64,000 nt of DNA from Clitopilus passeckerianus (Eukaryota > Basidiomycota > Agaricomycetes > Agaricales > Entolomataceae), in assembly GCA_944990035.1 (NCBI GenBank), contig CALYLX010000016.1, positions 124,001 to 188,000 on the forward strand. Reading direction: 5' to 3'. Numbering within the stretch: the stretch's first letter is position 1; every line of letters begins with the position of its first letter. The notes beneath the pieces are model-generated. The model was not told the origin of the DNA. It worked only from the letters and a program-made list of their open reading frames with translations, and made no database searches. A program made the translations under genes and the position numbers. Shown in pieces: positions 10,140 through 22,766 of the stretch.

Positions 10140-12350
10140 GAAATCTGAAGACTAGGTTCACCAGACTAGAGAGCATCCAACCGTCTGCATCTCTCACGGT
10201 ACCGCGGCCTGCAGGCGTTTCAGCAATAGCGCAGACCCTCGCCGTTTGGGGTGCCGCAAAGGGAATGGAGCCACTTTCTGCTTCTTCTCTGGGGATGGCG
10301 AGGAGGGAATGACCGCCAAACATGGCATCCCAACAATGGCATCCCGGCTGGCTTGTTCCGAAGAGATCCATGCTCATCAAATCTGTCAAGCAATTGAGAA
10401 GAACCTCAAAACCCTTCAACTCGATAATCGGAATCAATTTAACGATCCCATACTCCTGTCGCTAGGCAGCTGCGCCAGAAGCCGCCCATCCAGATCGTCT
10501 TGGATGCATTTGGACGATTGTGAGGAGGGTGCCAAATTTCGAGCTCTCGTCATTCAGCATATCCAGGAATTTCCTTCCTTGAGGATCTTCATCACCACCC
10601 GCCCGGAGCACCATATTCGACGTATTCTCAGCCGGCATCCCACCCTTCCTTGATTCCGCCTGCAAGAATCCGAAGGCTCCGTTCTTCATTCGGGCCTCAG
10701 GTTTCTCCTCAAGTTCTTCCTATCCGTCAAGCAGGGGAGAAAATGCTTGCCCATTCTCGACCCGCTGCAGCAGCCAACAAAACGAGATGTAGACGCTGTC
10801 ACACCTTAGTAGCCTCTTCATCACTGCATCCATCGCAGTGAAGTTCATTTTGAACAAGAACCAATCAAATCCCTGACGGCAGCTATCCATTCTGCTTGGC
10901 CATCTGTCGTCTTCAAATTGCGCCCCCTGGCAGCTGCACCCCTCATCTGGACAGGATGTACATCCGAATTAAGTGTTCACACCCAAAGATCCAGTTACGG
11001 CCGACCACTGGATATCAATCGGGACCATCATTGCGCCGCAAATACCCCTCCTATACCGTTCCTTCTCGTGTTTGTTGGACGTGGATCCCATGTACATTGA
11101 GGAAATCCTGTCACCCAGCCCTCTTGCACGTACTGGTCCAGATATCATATTCGGGGACCTTCATCTGTCATTTCCGGATTTTATCGGGAAGAGAAGCAAA
11201 TAATCAAGCTGCTTGGGGATTCATCGCAACCAGATGCAACTCTTGGCTCTTGGCTCTCCATCGACTCTTCAAGGAACCACGTCAATATCCTCAAGCCTTG
11301 CCCTTCCGCCATGGGTCATCAATTGAAGGGGAACATTTGTAGTCTTGGGGGAGACACCCATACCCAAGGCGGGAGAGGCCTCCAAGACCGATTGGAAGAC
11401 CTAGTCTCGCCACAGCAGGCTTACGCCTGTGTTTACTGCACATCCCATCTTGACCAACCTGAGATCATTCAGGATATCGAGTACTGGGCCCCAAATCAGC
11501 TTCTCACCTGGTTGGAAGTGCCTAGCAACAGCAATCGCATTGGCAGCGCATACCAGACATAGGCAGGGCAATTTCTGTCACTGTACGTCAGGTTGCTCCC
11601 TCGTTGTTTCTCTGAACCCTAACCAATCAGAGTACGTACCCTTCGCTGGCCAGAAGATCCTCGCACATGTAAGACTTTGAAAGATGCCCCAAGATTCCTT
11701 CAACAACGTGGGGAGATCAAGCTTTTGCCGGTGCATGTTTATCCATGCCCACTCGCTTTCGCTCCCCTCAACACTGCCCCACCCGTTACCACTCACCGAC
11801 AGCCTGAGGGCCACCATTGGAATCGAAAACACCTGGAACCAGTCCTTGCGGCGTTGGAGAGACACCATGCCTGCCATCCCGCAATACCCTCAAGTAACGG
11901 AACCTCAAGTAACGGAACCAAATTTTGCATCAGCTTCTGGGGATTCCACAGTTCGTGTGGGATGGGAGAACAGGCGCTCACATCGCTACACTTATGGAAC
12001 ACTTCGACAATACCAACTATGTGGCGTTCTTAAGAGGCGGCTCCCAGATCGCAGAGGCCTCTTGCTGTTCAACCCCAGACTTTGGGATGGTCGCGCTAGA
12101 GCGCAGTTGCCGCCTTGGAGGGACACTCGAATCATGTCAAGAAAGTCGTATTTTTGGAGGACTGGCGTTCACCTCTACGACCACACCCTTCGCCTATGGA
12201 ACCGTATGACGCCTGACGAACTCCTTTTGTCTTCAAGGGGCATGTAGCAAGCATCACAACCCTTGCATCCTGCTCAAGCACACCGGAGCAATGGGTCAAT
12301 GTGTCTGGATCCGGCGAGTCCACAGCCTGCCCATGGGACGAATCTGGTAC
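10140..12350 (+). pseudogene. decayed NACHT-WD40 (NLR-like) gene
   Basis: Segments collinear with the intact NLR at 26.6-30.9 kb occur in order but in shifting frames. There is a ruined P-loop region followed by AIAQTLA and GATFCFFSGDGEEG (near 10200-10310). A Walker B remnant IVLDAF and IQEFPSLRIFITTRPEHHIR follow near 10490-10620. LLDVDPMYIEEIL and GPDIIFGDLHLSFPDFI lie near 11070-11200, and YWAPNQLLTWLEV near 11490. WD-repeat debris (FASASGDSTVRV, WDGRTGAHIATL, HVASITTLASCSSTPEQW) lies from 11925 to about 12345. The GxGKST motif is gone and stops and frameshifts are frequent. This is a dead relative of the NLR family, transcribed in the opposite orientation to the intact copy. Ends are approximate. 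Confidence 0.75.
11888..11917. repeat. perfect 15-bp tandem duplication
   Basis: The unit CCTCAAGTAACGGAA occurs twice in direct succession inside the NLR relic, giving QVTEP twice in one frame. It looks like a small replication-slippage event in unconstrained DNA. Confidence 0.8.
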
Positions 12351-12739
12351 CCAGATTCCGTTCTTCATGAGCACCTTCAAACCATGAATTGCCGTGCCCT
12401 TTCCGCACATGATACGATCCTTGCGTCGAGAGCCTGACAACACCGTCATGCTTTGTCGATGGGGCCCGGAAAGAGGACCCTACTTCTACTCTCCCGAATC
12501 CTGCTGGAAGGCTTCACAGCGATATGTGCTCGGATGTCGCTCTTTATATCAGATTCCACCAATAATATCATTTCGTTTCCCATACTATCGAGTTTGTGAA
12601 GAGAAGAATGGTGGTTAAACTATCGGAGTATATGTGAACCGTGCTACATAGAATTGCAGAAATTAAGTCCAGAAAGTCCAAAAAGAACATACCGCGAAAT
12701 AGTCAAGCAGTGGAAATTGTCCCCCTGGACCCGGCCGTT
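12351..12739. other. spacer between NLR relic and fasciclin gene
   Basis: No gene is supported here. Faint further WD-repeat debris may continue to about 12600 on the plus strand. The right part must contain the 3' untranslated region of the fasciclin gene on the minus strand. Confidence 0.4.
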
Positions 12740-14263
12740 TTACATAGCAAACGCTGCAATGAATAGCGCCAATCCTGTAATGAGTTGCACAGCCCAGTTG
12801 CCGCCAGCAAGGATGCTACTTGCTCCGTTTTCCCCAGAATCAGAGCCAGATGTACTGGTTGGGGTGGCAGCAGTGACAGGTCCTGTTGCCGTTGAAGATA
12901 CACCTGCTGCTGCGGTAGACGTAGCAGACGCGTATCTACAATGGTTTTGGGTTTTGTCAGCATCTGTTTCACGAAGCAACGGAAATGGTTTTACTCACGC
13001 AGATTGTGCTGCCTCCTGGTTTTCATTCAGGTTGACGAGAACGTTGTCGATGAAGTGGACGACACCGTTCTCTACCAAAATGTCTGATTTGACTATCTTA
13101 GCTGTAACATTCGCGCTGGTCACGAAGGTTCCAGTAGAATTGGCCAGGAACGTGAAGTTCTGGCCTGAAGCAGATACCAGAGAGGTAGCGTCGCTGATTT
13201 GAGGAGAATAGAATGTCGAGCCGTTGACGTACTGTGACGACAGCATTAATACCGAGCGACGAGAAGCGCTGAGGAGAAGAATGGGGCTTACATGGTTTCC
13301 AATGACAACTTCCAACGCTGTTTCATTCGTGCCCAAGCTTGTGAGTGCATCCCCGGCTTTCTGGATGGCATCGTTATTTGGTGCAAAGAGTGTGAATCCA
13401 CGAGTTTGGTTGGATTCCAATCTCTGAACGATCGACCCTCCGCCTGATCCTGAGCTCGTAATGGACACGATACCGCTGATAGAGCTGGCTTCGTCTGGAT
13501 ACGCTATGAGAACGGAACTCAGATTCGAAGGCGGGATGAGAATTCCTAAGATAGGGGCGAGGAGGATCGACGAGGTGACTGCGGTGGCGTTGGCCACAGT
13601 AATTTCTGGACTAGAGATGACGGATTAGTCGATGGCCAATATTCACAACTAAACCACACCCACAATTGATTGAGGAAGTACCTCTTCTCATTCGTATCTG
13701 TGGCGTTGTTCGACCAGACAAGAACTTGGCCTTTGCCAGCTTCCAGGTTGACAAACGATTCGGAGCCATCAGATGTGAGTAATGTTCGCCCGACAACCAC
13801 AGATGGGAAGGCAGCAGAACTCAGGTATTCGGGGGAGCCATTGCTTGCACTACCGTTGACGAAATTCCCTTGAACAATGTGGTATGACAGAATTGATGCC
13901 AGCTTCTCTGGAGTGTCAACCAGGGTCGGAATGGAGGGATTGTTGACTGCGGAATTCATAATCAATCATACGTCAATGTTCAGGTCGATTGTGGAAAGCG
14001 ATCATCGGGGAAAGGGATGAAATGAATGATGACTTACAGGCAGCATTTGTAGGTGCAAATACTGTGTAGTTTCCTCCTGACGTCAACTGGGAGATAACAT
14101 TCTTGCCAACGTCAGTGTCGGTAACGTTTGACAATGCTTCTGCGAGAGATGTAAGGCCGGCGCCGCGCAGTGCATCGATAATGTCGGAAGCCGTCTGAGC
14201 CCCGACTGGAGATGTAGTCAGAGCGATAAGAAGAGTGGAGGTAAACAGAGAAGTAAAGTGCAT
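12740..14263 (-). CDS. secreted two-fasciclin-domain protein, probably GPI-anchored
   Basis: Exons 14263-14038, 13946-13664, 13610-13292, 13231-12999 and 12935-12740 join in phase to 418 aa. A signal peptide (MHFTSLFTSTLLIALTTSPVGAQ) precedes the first FAS1 domain, marked by YTVFAPTNAAF and ILSYHIVQGNF. A second FAS1 domain has GFTLFAPNNDAIQ and its H2-like end VENGVVHFIDNVLVN. A Ser/Thr/Ala-rich linker follows, then a hydrophobic C-terminus (NWAVQLITGLALFIAAFAM) preceded by small residues, typical of a GPI signal. Asn-X-Thr/Ser sites are frequent, fitting a glycosylated cell-surface protein. Fungal fasciclins are linked to adhesion and cell-wall organisation; which applies here cannot be told. 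All junctions rebuild conserved codons, for example the Phe of NAAF across intron 1. Confidence 0.9.
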
Positions 14264-14322
14264 TGCCAGCCAGGAAGAATTACTTGGAGATTCAAGAAAG
14301 GTTGGTGAAGTGAAAGAAAGGG

Positions 14323-14329
14323 TTTTATA
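14323..14329 (-). promoter_or_regulatory. TATA box of the fasciclin gene
   Basis: On the minus strand TATAAAA stands about 60 bases before the start codon at 14263. It is a good match to a core promoter element for this gene. Confidence 0.5.
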
Positions 14330-14972
14330 GCTGGTGCACTGCCTCGAAAGAAGGGCTTAGCATGGGCCAAACGGTGTCCGTAATCACGCACAGAGGTACA
14401 TATTACGCCACGGAGGTATAATTTGCCTGGTGTTCCTGCTGACAATTCTGAATGCCGTGCCGCCGGTCAGAACATGACGCTGGTCAAGAACAATAACAAC
14501 TTCATGGCAGATGCGATCCCTCGCCTTCTCCCGTCGGGGACGTCATTTTCCACGAGTTGCCCTGCTGGATCGCAAGATCCTGATGTCGAAGAGGGCGTTG
14601 ACGTGGGCCAGAATCAAATCGTTGAACCCACTGGGACCCGGGTAGGATCTAGGATCTAATCTTGGCTAGCCATGCAGTAATCTCCGCAGCAAAGTGCATC
14701 AACGTATTGGCGTTTGCGATGACGATAGGGTTCAGGGGTGGTGGTGGGCAAGTATGAACCTGCTTCAGATTGTGTAAAGTCGAAATCAAGGATAAACGGA
14801 AATCGTATCAGATCCACCCACAGGGGTGAGGGAAACGTTTTCCATTTTTCACCTGCAAGCTATGCTCGGCGAACGCAGAAGCACACTCAATGCGCAGCAG
14901 TCACCCCATTTCAGAAACGAGCAAAGCAAAATCCAATTCCGAATAAAGACCAATTACGTAGGAAGTGGTTTA
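14330..14972. other. intergenic stretch between fasciclin and coatomer genes
   Basis: It holds the upstream region of the fasciclin gene and the 3' flank of the coatomer gene. No further coding sequence is recognisable. Confidence 0.45.
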
Positions 14973-17900
14973 CTATCTTTTTGAGCTGCCAAACAAACAT
15001 GAGCCTCGATTTCGTGCAGAGGCGAAAGAAGACGTACTCATCGTGATTCTATCACCCAAGCTCAAAGCAATGCCTTGCGTCTTACTCCTGATCCGGACGT
15101 GTCCTGTCACGCCTCCAGCCTCGGTTCGTTCAATGGAAAGATTGGCTAGAGCGTCTTCGCCTGTAGGTGAAGCTTGACCGTTAATATCTCGTGGTATCAT
15201 CCAAGGTACAGAAGCACGAACCGAACAGACTCCTGGCGTAGAGGTTGGCAGACAAGAAGTCGCAATCTCCGGTGACGGCTCCTTCGGGTGTAAGACAAGC
15301 CATGTTGGTAGCCTTCATGACATGTGCGAGATAGTCGCGAGGATCGCTGAAAAGACATTGTTAGCAAAGGTCTCAAGCAGATGCAAGATAGATTACCCAC
15401 GTCATGGTGCTGTTGACATTGACCCTATTCTCCCACTCGAACTCGGTCCACATACTCCTGAACTAAAAACAAACGCAGGGTAAGCAACAGCTCTCAGAAA
15501 GCGATTTGAACTTTGAACACCCTACCTGTGCTTCATTGCACCACCCCGGCTTAATATAATCCATAATATCCACATGAATATCATTCAGCACAACACACGC
15601 CTCCTGCATCCCCTGGCCCTCCCAAAGAATAGACCCAAAAATCACACCCGTCTCCGTGCTCGACACCTTGATCGTCGCCTTGATGCTCTGGAATCCATGG
15701 GGTGCAATGGTATACACCGACGGCCTCTCAACCAACTTGAGGTCCCCGAGCGTGGCGAAGTCGAGGCAGAGGTTTTGGAGCGTGTTGCCGGTCTGGTTGA
15801 CGAGCAGGACGTCGAGGAGGATGTCGAAGCCGTGCATCTTGACGAAGGCTTCGGCGTAGATAGGGTCGGAGAAACCTGGATTCAATGTTAGTTTTGGGGC
15901 TGAAGGGCACGATGGAGAGGAACCGACCAGTGAGCTGAGAAATTCGGCTGAGGTTCGACATGAAATCTTCTTGCTGCTCGCCAGCACCAGTAGCGCGACC
16001 AACGTCCTCGTCATACTAAATACAACAGTCGTCAGTAACGAGCTCTCCCGAGAGAAGGAAACTACACACATCAATAGCATCATCAGCAGTCTTCTTGTTA
16101 AACTGCCTAAACGTGAGCAAATCGTCAACTTGCACGACCTTGGTCTTCGTAGTCTCAGCCGCCTTCTGCTCCGCTGCCCGTTTCTATATAAATCACACCA
16201 GCATCAGCAAACAGCATTCACTCATAAAGCAAAGCAACCGCACGAACCTCCTGAGCACCCAACATCCTCCCATACGCAGCCTTGGTGTCCTTCAAGAAAA
16301 TCTCCTCCACCTTCTCCCTCGTTTCATTCTTCTTCTTCCCCTCCCCATCATCCAACTGCAACAAATCCTTCTCATCCACGAGCTCCGACAAGGTCTGGAT
16401 GCAGGTCATGATGCGCTCCAGTGAATCTTCGTCAATATTGACTGTGACGAACTTGGACTGGCCAACACGGATGATTGAGGTCATAATCAACATCGCCTAT
16501 ACCCAAAACTAGCGTCAGCACTCCTTCCCAATTGCAAGTAGAACAAGGAAAAAACGGTAATACTAACCTCGGCCCTAAACCCATTCCTCCTCCCCACATC
16601 CTGACACCCCTTATCAAACCTCAACGCCAACTTCGTCAACGCAACACTCAACACCGCAGCAGTAAAGAAATCGCCCCCAAGAATCAACGTCCTCAACGGC
16701 GGCTTCGCCGCCGCCTTTACAGCCTCCAACCTCGCCTGACTCGCAGAGTTCGTGCTATACGCCGTCTCCGTAGCGTACGTGCCATCAGCTAGGACTCTCG
16801 GCCTCGCCGCCGCCTTCGCATTCTCCTTCTCCTTCTCCTTGTCTTCCCCAGCTTCGTCATTGGCAGACGAAGCAGCCGCCTCCTCATTCACAACATCCAA
16901 CAACCTCTGCTCACTCGCCAAAATCGGAATCTCCCCAATCACACCCCTCACCTCCTTCATCACCTTCTCAATAATCTCCGGCTCCTCCACGTACTCTCCC
17001 AAAATCCACAGAACGCCGCGGAAGACTTTGCCGCTGCGGATTTCTTTGAGCGTTTCGGTGAGTTTCTCGGCGATGGTGGGGCGGAGGGCAGGGAACTTCT
17101 CGACTACTTCGCGGACGAAGGAGACGACGTCGAGGGCGGAGGGGTTATTGGTGTCCCCAAGGAAGTCCATTAGGGCGTGCACGACGGAGGCTGCGACTTC
17201 GGAGAATTTGATGGCAGTAATGTGGATGGATTGGATGAGGAGTTGACGGTATTCCGGAGCCTGGGAGAGGAGACGTTAGTAAAGAGAACGTGACAGAGGA
17301 AGAGCAGAAGCATGAAGGACTGCCAAGGAAGAAGGTGGGTGACGATGAGGTGGGGCCGGGATGGCTGAACAGAGATTTTCAAGGAAGGAGGGCAACAGCG
17401 GAAAGCAGAACGTAAACGGGTAAAGGAATAACAGAAAACACAAGAACGGGAGACAAAATGAAGCAGCGTAAGGAAGAGAGGTGAATGATGGGGAGGTGAG
17501 GTGACGACACAGAATGGATGAACAAATGAAGAAAGGAGAAAAACAGGTTTTAAACGACGAAAGCAAGGCGTAGGTAGGCAACGGAAGAACAGAAGCCACG
17601 AGTAGTAGAACAAGATAAACGTGGAGACGAGACCAACCTTCTCAAAATCACCCTCCTGCGTCTTCAACAACTGCTTCTTCAAGAACAGCACCACCTCCTC
17701 CACATTCCGACTCGAAGTCATGCTGAGCACAATACTCATCGCCTTGCGCCTCACTTCCATATCCGCACTGCATCACCATTAGCTCTGTCTTCGCTTACAA
17801 CGCGGGAAGCAGAAGACTAACCTATTAAGCACCTGCAACACATCCATAATCAAGCTATCCAGCACCCCGCCATGCCTCTCCCTCAGTTGCTCCACCCTGT

Positions 17901-19004
17901 CGAGGACGATGAGCTTGACGTTATTGTCGCTCTCCTTCACAGCCAGAGTGATCAGGCATGCCGCTGCGGCTTTGACAGCGGTAGCATTTTGAGTGAGGGT
18001 GGTCAAGGTTGTGGCAGCTTCGTATTTCACGGCGTGTGATGAGGATTCGAGGAGCTCGAAGATGGCTCGGATGTATCGAGGCTAGACAAAGTATGATCAA
18101 CAAGCTGCTTGTAGAATGAGGGATAAACTAGACCTACTCGATGCGCAGATTCACCCTTACAATCCTGCCTCACAACATCCACCACACACATCTGCATCTG
18201 CTCCTCCAACCCTCCGAGGCCCTCTCCCAGACCCAGAACCCACTCTGCAGCTTTCGGCAAGCTCGCATGGGAGAGGAAGACGAATGCGTTTCTCTTGCAC
18301 GTCGCGTCGGTCTCGGCAGCGAGGAAGGTCTGCATGAGCTCTGCTGCGTCCGGGACGAGCTGCTCGCCGAAGGAGCGGTAGATGGAGTACATGGAGAAGA
18401 CGGCGTTCTTGCGGACGTAGGAGTGCCTGTGGTCCAGGCATGCGCGGATGGAGGGGATGAGGGGTTCGAGGAGCTCGAGGTCCTTTGAGAGGGAGAGTTT
18501 GGTCAGGAAGCGGAGGGTCGAGCCGCGGATGTATTCATTGGGGTGTTGCTAGAGGGAGGGGTGGGTAGGTTAGTTGATTGTGAATGGAAGTGGAAATGGG
18601 GAAGGGGGGAGACTGACGAGATCGTTACGGATAGCGTTGACCACCAAAATCATTTCTTGCTTCAGCTTCCCGTTCTCGTCGTATTTGGGGCAGACTTCCC
18701 AGTAAAAGTGCAGCAGTTTCTTGAGCTGCTTGTTGCGTGAGGGCATGATAAATTGGATTACTGGCATCATGAGATTTGGCTGAAAATTTCTCAGTTTCCA
18801 ACAGAAACGAAGCAGCGATGAAGTGCAACATACCTGAGCATTTCCATTCAAACTGGCAATAATGATCTTCCTCAAGGTATCCAGCTTGACTTCATCGCTG
18901 CCTTTTTCTAGCCCATTACGCAGTTCTGAGGATGATGGGTACTCCGAGGTATTGGATTCAAAGACGATGGTGTAGCATGGCGCGTTTGAAGCTGCGTCTC
19001 CCAT
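14973..19004 (-). CDS. SEC26: coatomer subunit beta (beta-COP)
   Basis: Thirteen exons (19004-18834, 18779-18618, 18548-18138, 18081-17822, 17767-17638, 17260-16568, 16496-16248, 16183-16070, 16015-15928, 15875-15526, 15462-15401, 15346-15222, 15160-14973) join in phase to 1000 aa, slightly longer than animal beta-COP. Diagnostic blocks include [72 protein letters not shown]-like [78 protein letters not shown] and [17 protein letters not shown]. The N-terminal part is the adaptin-like solenoid and the C-terminal part the appendage domain. The protein is part of the COPI coat for Golgi-to-ER transport. Intron 5 (17261-17637) is 377 nt, far longer than the others. The last 23 residues after LGDRI are a non-conserved tail. 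Confidence 0.96.
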
Positions 19005-19731
19005 GTCGGCAACTTCAGTATTGTCGTGGCTTTTTGATTATCTTTCTTTGGTGGTCAAGGTTTTGAGCGTTGTGTGTGCACCCTTGCTCCTGTAGTACTG
19101 AGATACCACAGAGTATAGCTATAAGCTTCAACGATCCAGCAGCAAAAGCTGAGCAGAAGATTGACGACCAGATATCAGAGGACGGTGAGCGCGACGTGTA
19201 CACTACAGAACACGATGAGGTTGACCGTGGGACTGACCTTCCTTTTCCGGATACTACACCTCTGACGAGAGTTTTGCGCGATTGTCGGGTAAATTTGGCT
19301 ATTTTGTGAGTCAAATCACAACTCCACTACTAAACCAGGCCCAAAGTTCCCGAATAGGCCAGAATCATGGGTCGAGAACAATTACCTGTCACGATAAACC
19401 TTCTATGGCCAGGGTCATCCGTATATTCGTTCTACCATCCTCTGCCATGTGAGGGGCATACGCAATCCCACCAGCTATTGTCAGAGTTTCGTGATTTAGC
19501 TCGGCGAAGCCTCGGTCCACTGAAACGGTGAATCGCACAAATTTAAGAACAAAATCCTCATAAAATCTCCTCCTCTCGTCAAGGCACGGTCATCTGCCCA
19601 ATGATAACGCTGCTACGACACGGAAAAGGAAAATAGAAACCTGAAAGACCAACCGGCTATAGGTCGGAGTCGCGTAAAATGATCCTCTAAGTCATCCATT
19701 GCATTAGTCTACTCGCGTAATGGCAAGAGAT
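19005..19731. other. divergent promoter region between coatomer and F-box genes
   Basis: About 730 bases between the coatomer start (minus) and the TATA element upstream of the F-box copy (plus). The short open frames have no recognisable content. Confidence 0.45.
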
Positions 19732-19739
19732 TATAAAAG
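19732..19739 (+). promoter_or_regulatory. TATA-like element upstream of the first F-box copy
   Basis: TATAAAAG lies about 137 bases before the ATG at 19876. It would give a leader of roughly 100 bases. The gene behind it appears decayed, so present activity is doubtful. Confidence 0.35.
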
Positions 19740-19875
19740 CTCGTTCTATGCTGGTGGATATCTCATCGCAACACGCGAAATCCCCCATCTTTCCAGTGTC
19801 CGACCATACTCAGTCTGCTAACCTTGCTCCTCGACGCGCGTTTTCTCAAATCCACTCGTATCAACACATTCAGCA

Positions 19876-22491
19876 ATGGATTCCGAAAGCCCTTTCCCGA
19901 TCCAGTTCGTCAAGAACAAGGTGTTTCGACAACTTTACAGGCCTGGTAGTCGGGCGATGGACTTGGAGGAGATCTTTGCCGGTGGGAAACCTCGTAATTG
20001 GCCGCCGGAACATCTCATCCCCTCCCTCATAAATTGAGATCATTCCAAGTGCGAAATGAACAAACACGGATGTTGAATTCCCGAGATACCTACGACCGTT
20101 ACACCGAAGGCACCGTTTCAAGTTCTTGCGAAGACTTGTCAATTCTTCTCAAACAACCTACAGATATTATCACGCACGTAAGTAAACCCATCCACAGCAC
20201 AATTCAACCATAGATCCTAACGACGAAATCATTTACAGGTCCTCAGTCACCTGCCCCCTTTCGACCTTTACAACGTCTCGAGGTCAAGCAAAGCCTTCGC
20301 AGAAATTCTGGCTCGACCGCGGATGAGTTGGGTCTGGCGCCTTAGCTTCCAATCGCAAGAACACCCATTCCTGATGCTCACGCGAATGGATCGTCTTACC
20401 GCCCCCCCAGACCGCTCCAGTACAGGCTTGCAGGTTCCTGCTCCGCCATTCCCCGACGTCAACGCTTTCCACTGGGCGGATTACCTGTTTGGGCGACACG
20501 TTTGTGATGTAAGTCGATTCACCGATTAATCATATCCCGGGAAACTCATCTCCCTCATCACGGTAGAAATGCCCTCGATACGCGGAGGTAGACTGGATAT
20601 CGTGCTCGCGATTACGCACAACGTGTTTACTTGAAAAGTAAGGTTGCTCACCGATGTCTCACTCCACCCCTGTGTGCTTACCTTTTATTCGCAGAGACAT
20701 CAAAGTATTGGGTATAGACTCTAAAACCAGAGCTGGAGAAAATCAAGAAAATATGAAAATATACGCCGACACAGCACGAACTCCACGTCTCGACTTCTTG
20801 TTGCATCTCGGTTACACGGCATCCTGGATACTTCAAAGTCCGACCTCACGCAGTCCCCAAGGCCAAACACATCATCAGTATGTATTCGTCTTCATTCACG
20901 CTTTCTTGGCTACATACTGAATCTATTGTAGCCTAGCTAAACAGTTATTTGAGTCACCCCCTGGCTGACCAGAAAATCCTTGAGCGACGGACACCCTCTG
21001 ACTGGGTAGCTGCAGCTCTGCGCACAAGTGATTTGGATGCGATCGCGATGCTACTATTTTACTGGCGCAAGAATACGATGCGACACCTTATGTATCCTCG
21101 TTTGAAGGTGAAGTTGTTTTCATGACCACAATGTCTCGGTGCTAACACGGGTCAACCGGTTATCTATCGACTGCAAAAAATGGTACGCTGAAGTTAAGGG
21201 AGGCCGAGCGGAAGGGAACTCAACGAGTACGATGTGCCTTTGGTATGTAGCCCTCGAACGCAGACTCTTCCCTCACTAACCTTCATAATCACTACTTAGG
21301 CTTTACCGCACTAAGAAAGTGCCTGTTTCATGGGAGGACCATCAGATGAAGGAGGCTTTGTATGCGCTCCCTTTGGATAAACGCCATCCATTCCAGGATC
21401 TCCTCGACGTACGTTTCCCTTTGCCTGGCATTTATGCCATGATCTTACCAAAAGCACTTCATACTGGAAGCGTTACGCGCCGATGATAAAATACCAGCTC
21501 GACGCTATCAACATCCGTAAGATGGACGACCATCGGAAAATTAGTTTATCCTCTCAAAAGGAAGACCTATAAATGCTCCAAGAAGCCTTTGAGGAACGTC
21601 AATACAAGGCTACTATCGCTCAGAATCCAGACTATGAAGACTCCTACGTCGAGGCAGACGCTTTTTACCCCGGCGAGCTCGTCTATTACGAACCGTTCTT
21701 CTCATTAATCAGAATCTTCGACCCCGAAGTATATCTCGAGGAGGGCTTCGACGAGAACTACAGCACACTTCTTCAAGGGGGGAGACCAAAGACGGTTCGG
21801 GGACTTGCTAACATGTGCCCTCTCATTGAAGCCCCGCCATGCATGCAGGCATATCCGGAGATGGGATTTGATTCTGCCTCCGCGATATTCTATTGTGATG
21901 GTTGTCCGCATAAACCACCATCATCACGTCGGGGCTCAGCCGAATGCGAGTGCGACTCGCAGATGTCCTTGGGGAGTTGCCCTAATTGTCGCATACCACT
22001 ACGCTTGCCTTCCCCAAGACCCAACCAGAGCAGTGTAGTTGCGTCTCCGCGCAGAAGGAAGGTTTTCAGAGGGTGGTCCGAAGCGATGCAGCATACGTTC
22101 AATGGAAACTGGGATTGCGAATTCCGGATTCATGAACAAGCTTGCCATGCTTCGGTCTCTGCTATCCAGCTTTACGATGAGGACCCCGAAGAAGTAGAGC
22201 AAGCGGACATGCGGCGCATTCAGGAGGGAAGTCGCATCAGGTTCAGGTGCTTGAATTGCCCAGAGACCATCAGGTCGGGAATGGCGATGCAATGGAGCGA
22301 GTGTGTAAGTCTCTTGTCGACCGTTCAGCTTTGAAGCCAAACTAACCAATACCCTGGTGTAGATCGATCATACGATGCTTTTCCAAGACGATCCTGCCCA
22401 TAGCTTGCCGGCTTGGGGAAAGATGGGTTTGAGAACAACAACCACGGGGGTATTACCGCTATATTCATCCAACGTGCGAGAGGGGTTGTAG
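19876..22491 (+). pseudogene. F-box family copy A, decayed
   Basis: The copy aligns end to end with the intact paralogues B and C. It starts MDSESPFPIQFVKNKVF, has the F-box HVLSHLPPFDLYNVSR, a middle region, and the C-terminal motifs IFYCDGC, RIHEQACHAS and FRCLNCPETIRSGMAMQW, ending in DDPAHSLPAWGKM. Exons 19876-19993, 20050-20177, 20239-20508, 20567-20637, 20695-20877 and 20945-21107 are in phase. Then damage begins. The next exon (from 21151) has GG where an AG acceptor is needed. One base is missing before the donor at 21409 relative to B. The acceptor before WKRYAP (near 21465) is absent. An in-frame TAA stands at 21570-21572, while the rest (21573-22313, 22363-22491) is open. The first zinc-like cluster also lacks one Cys present in B and C. 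A sequencing fault cannot explain so many separate defects. Confidence 0.72.
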
Positions 22492-22766
22492 AGTTTATTA
22501 TATTCGTTTTACCACTTTTTGGACCCAGAGTTCCAGCTATGAAATTTTGGACGCTTGGATGATGGAGTGCAATTGCAAGTCGAGCTTGGCCCAGTCCTGG
22601 AGTGACCGTGAGATCTACCTTCCTTATGCAGACTCCAGCTGTGTAACTGTGTTCCCGCGAGTCGCGTTTTCTAGCACGGTCAAGCCTGAGCCTTTCGATC
22701 GTCTCTGTGTCACTACAACTTCACTTGTATTCCTACCATCTATTATCCAAGTGGACCTTAAGCGAT

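Noticed and set aside
17170..17760. 196-codon minus-strand open frame
   Set aside because: It reads through the 377-nt intron of the coatomer gene; coding homology stops at [12 protein letters not shown] and resumes at APEYRQLL.
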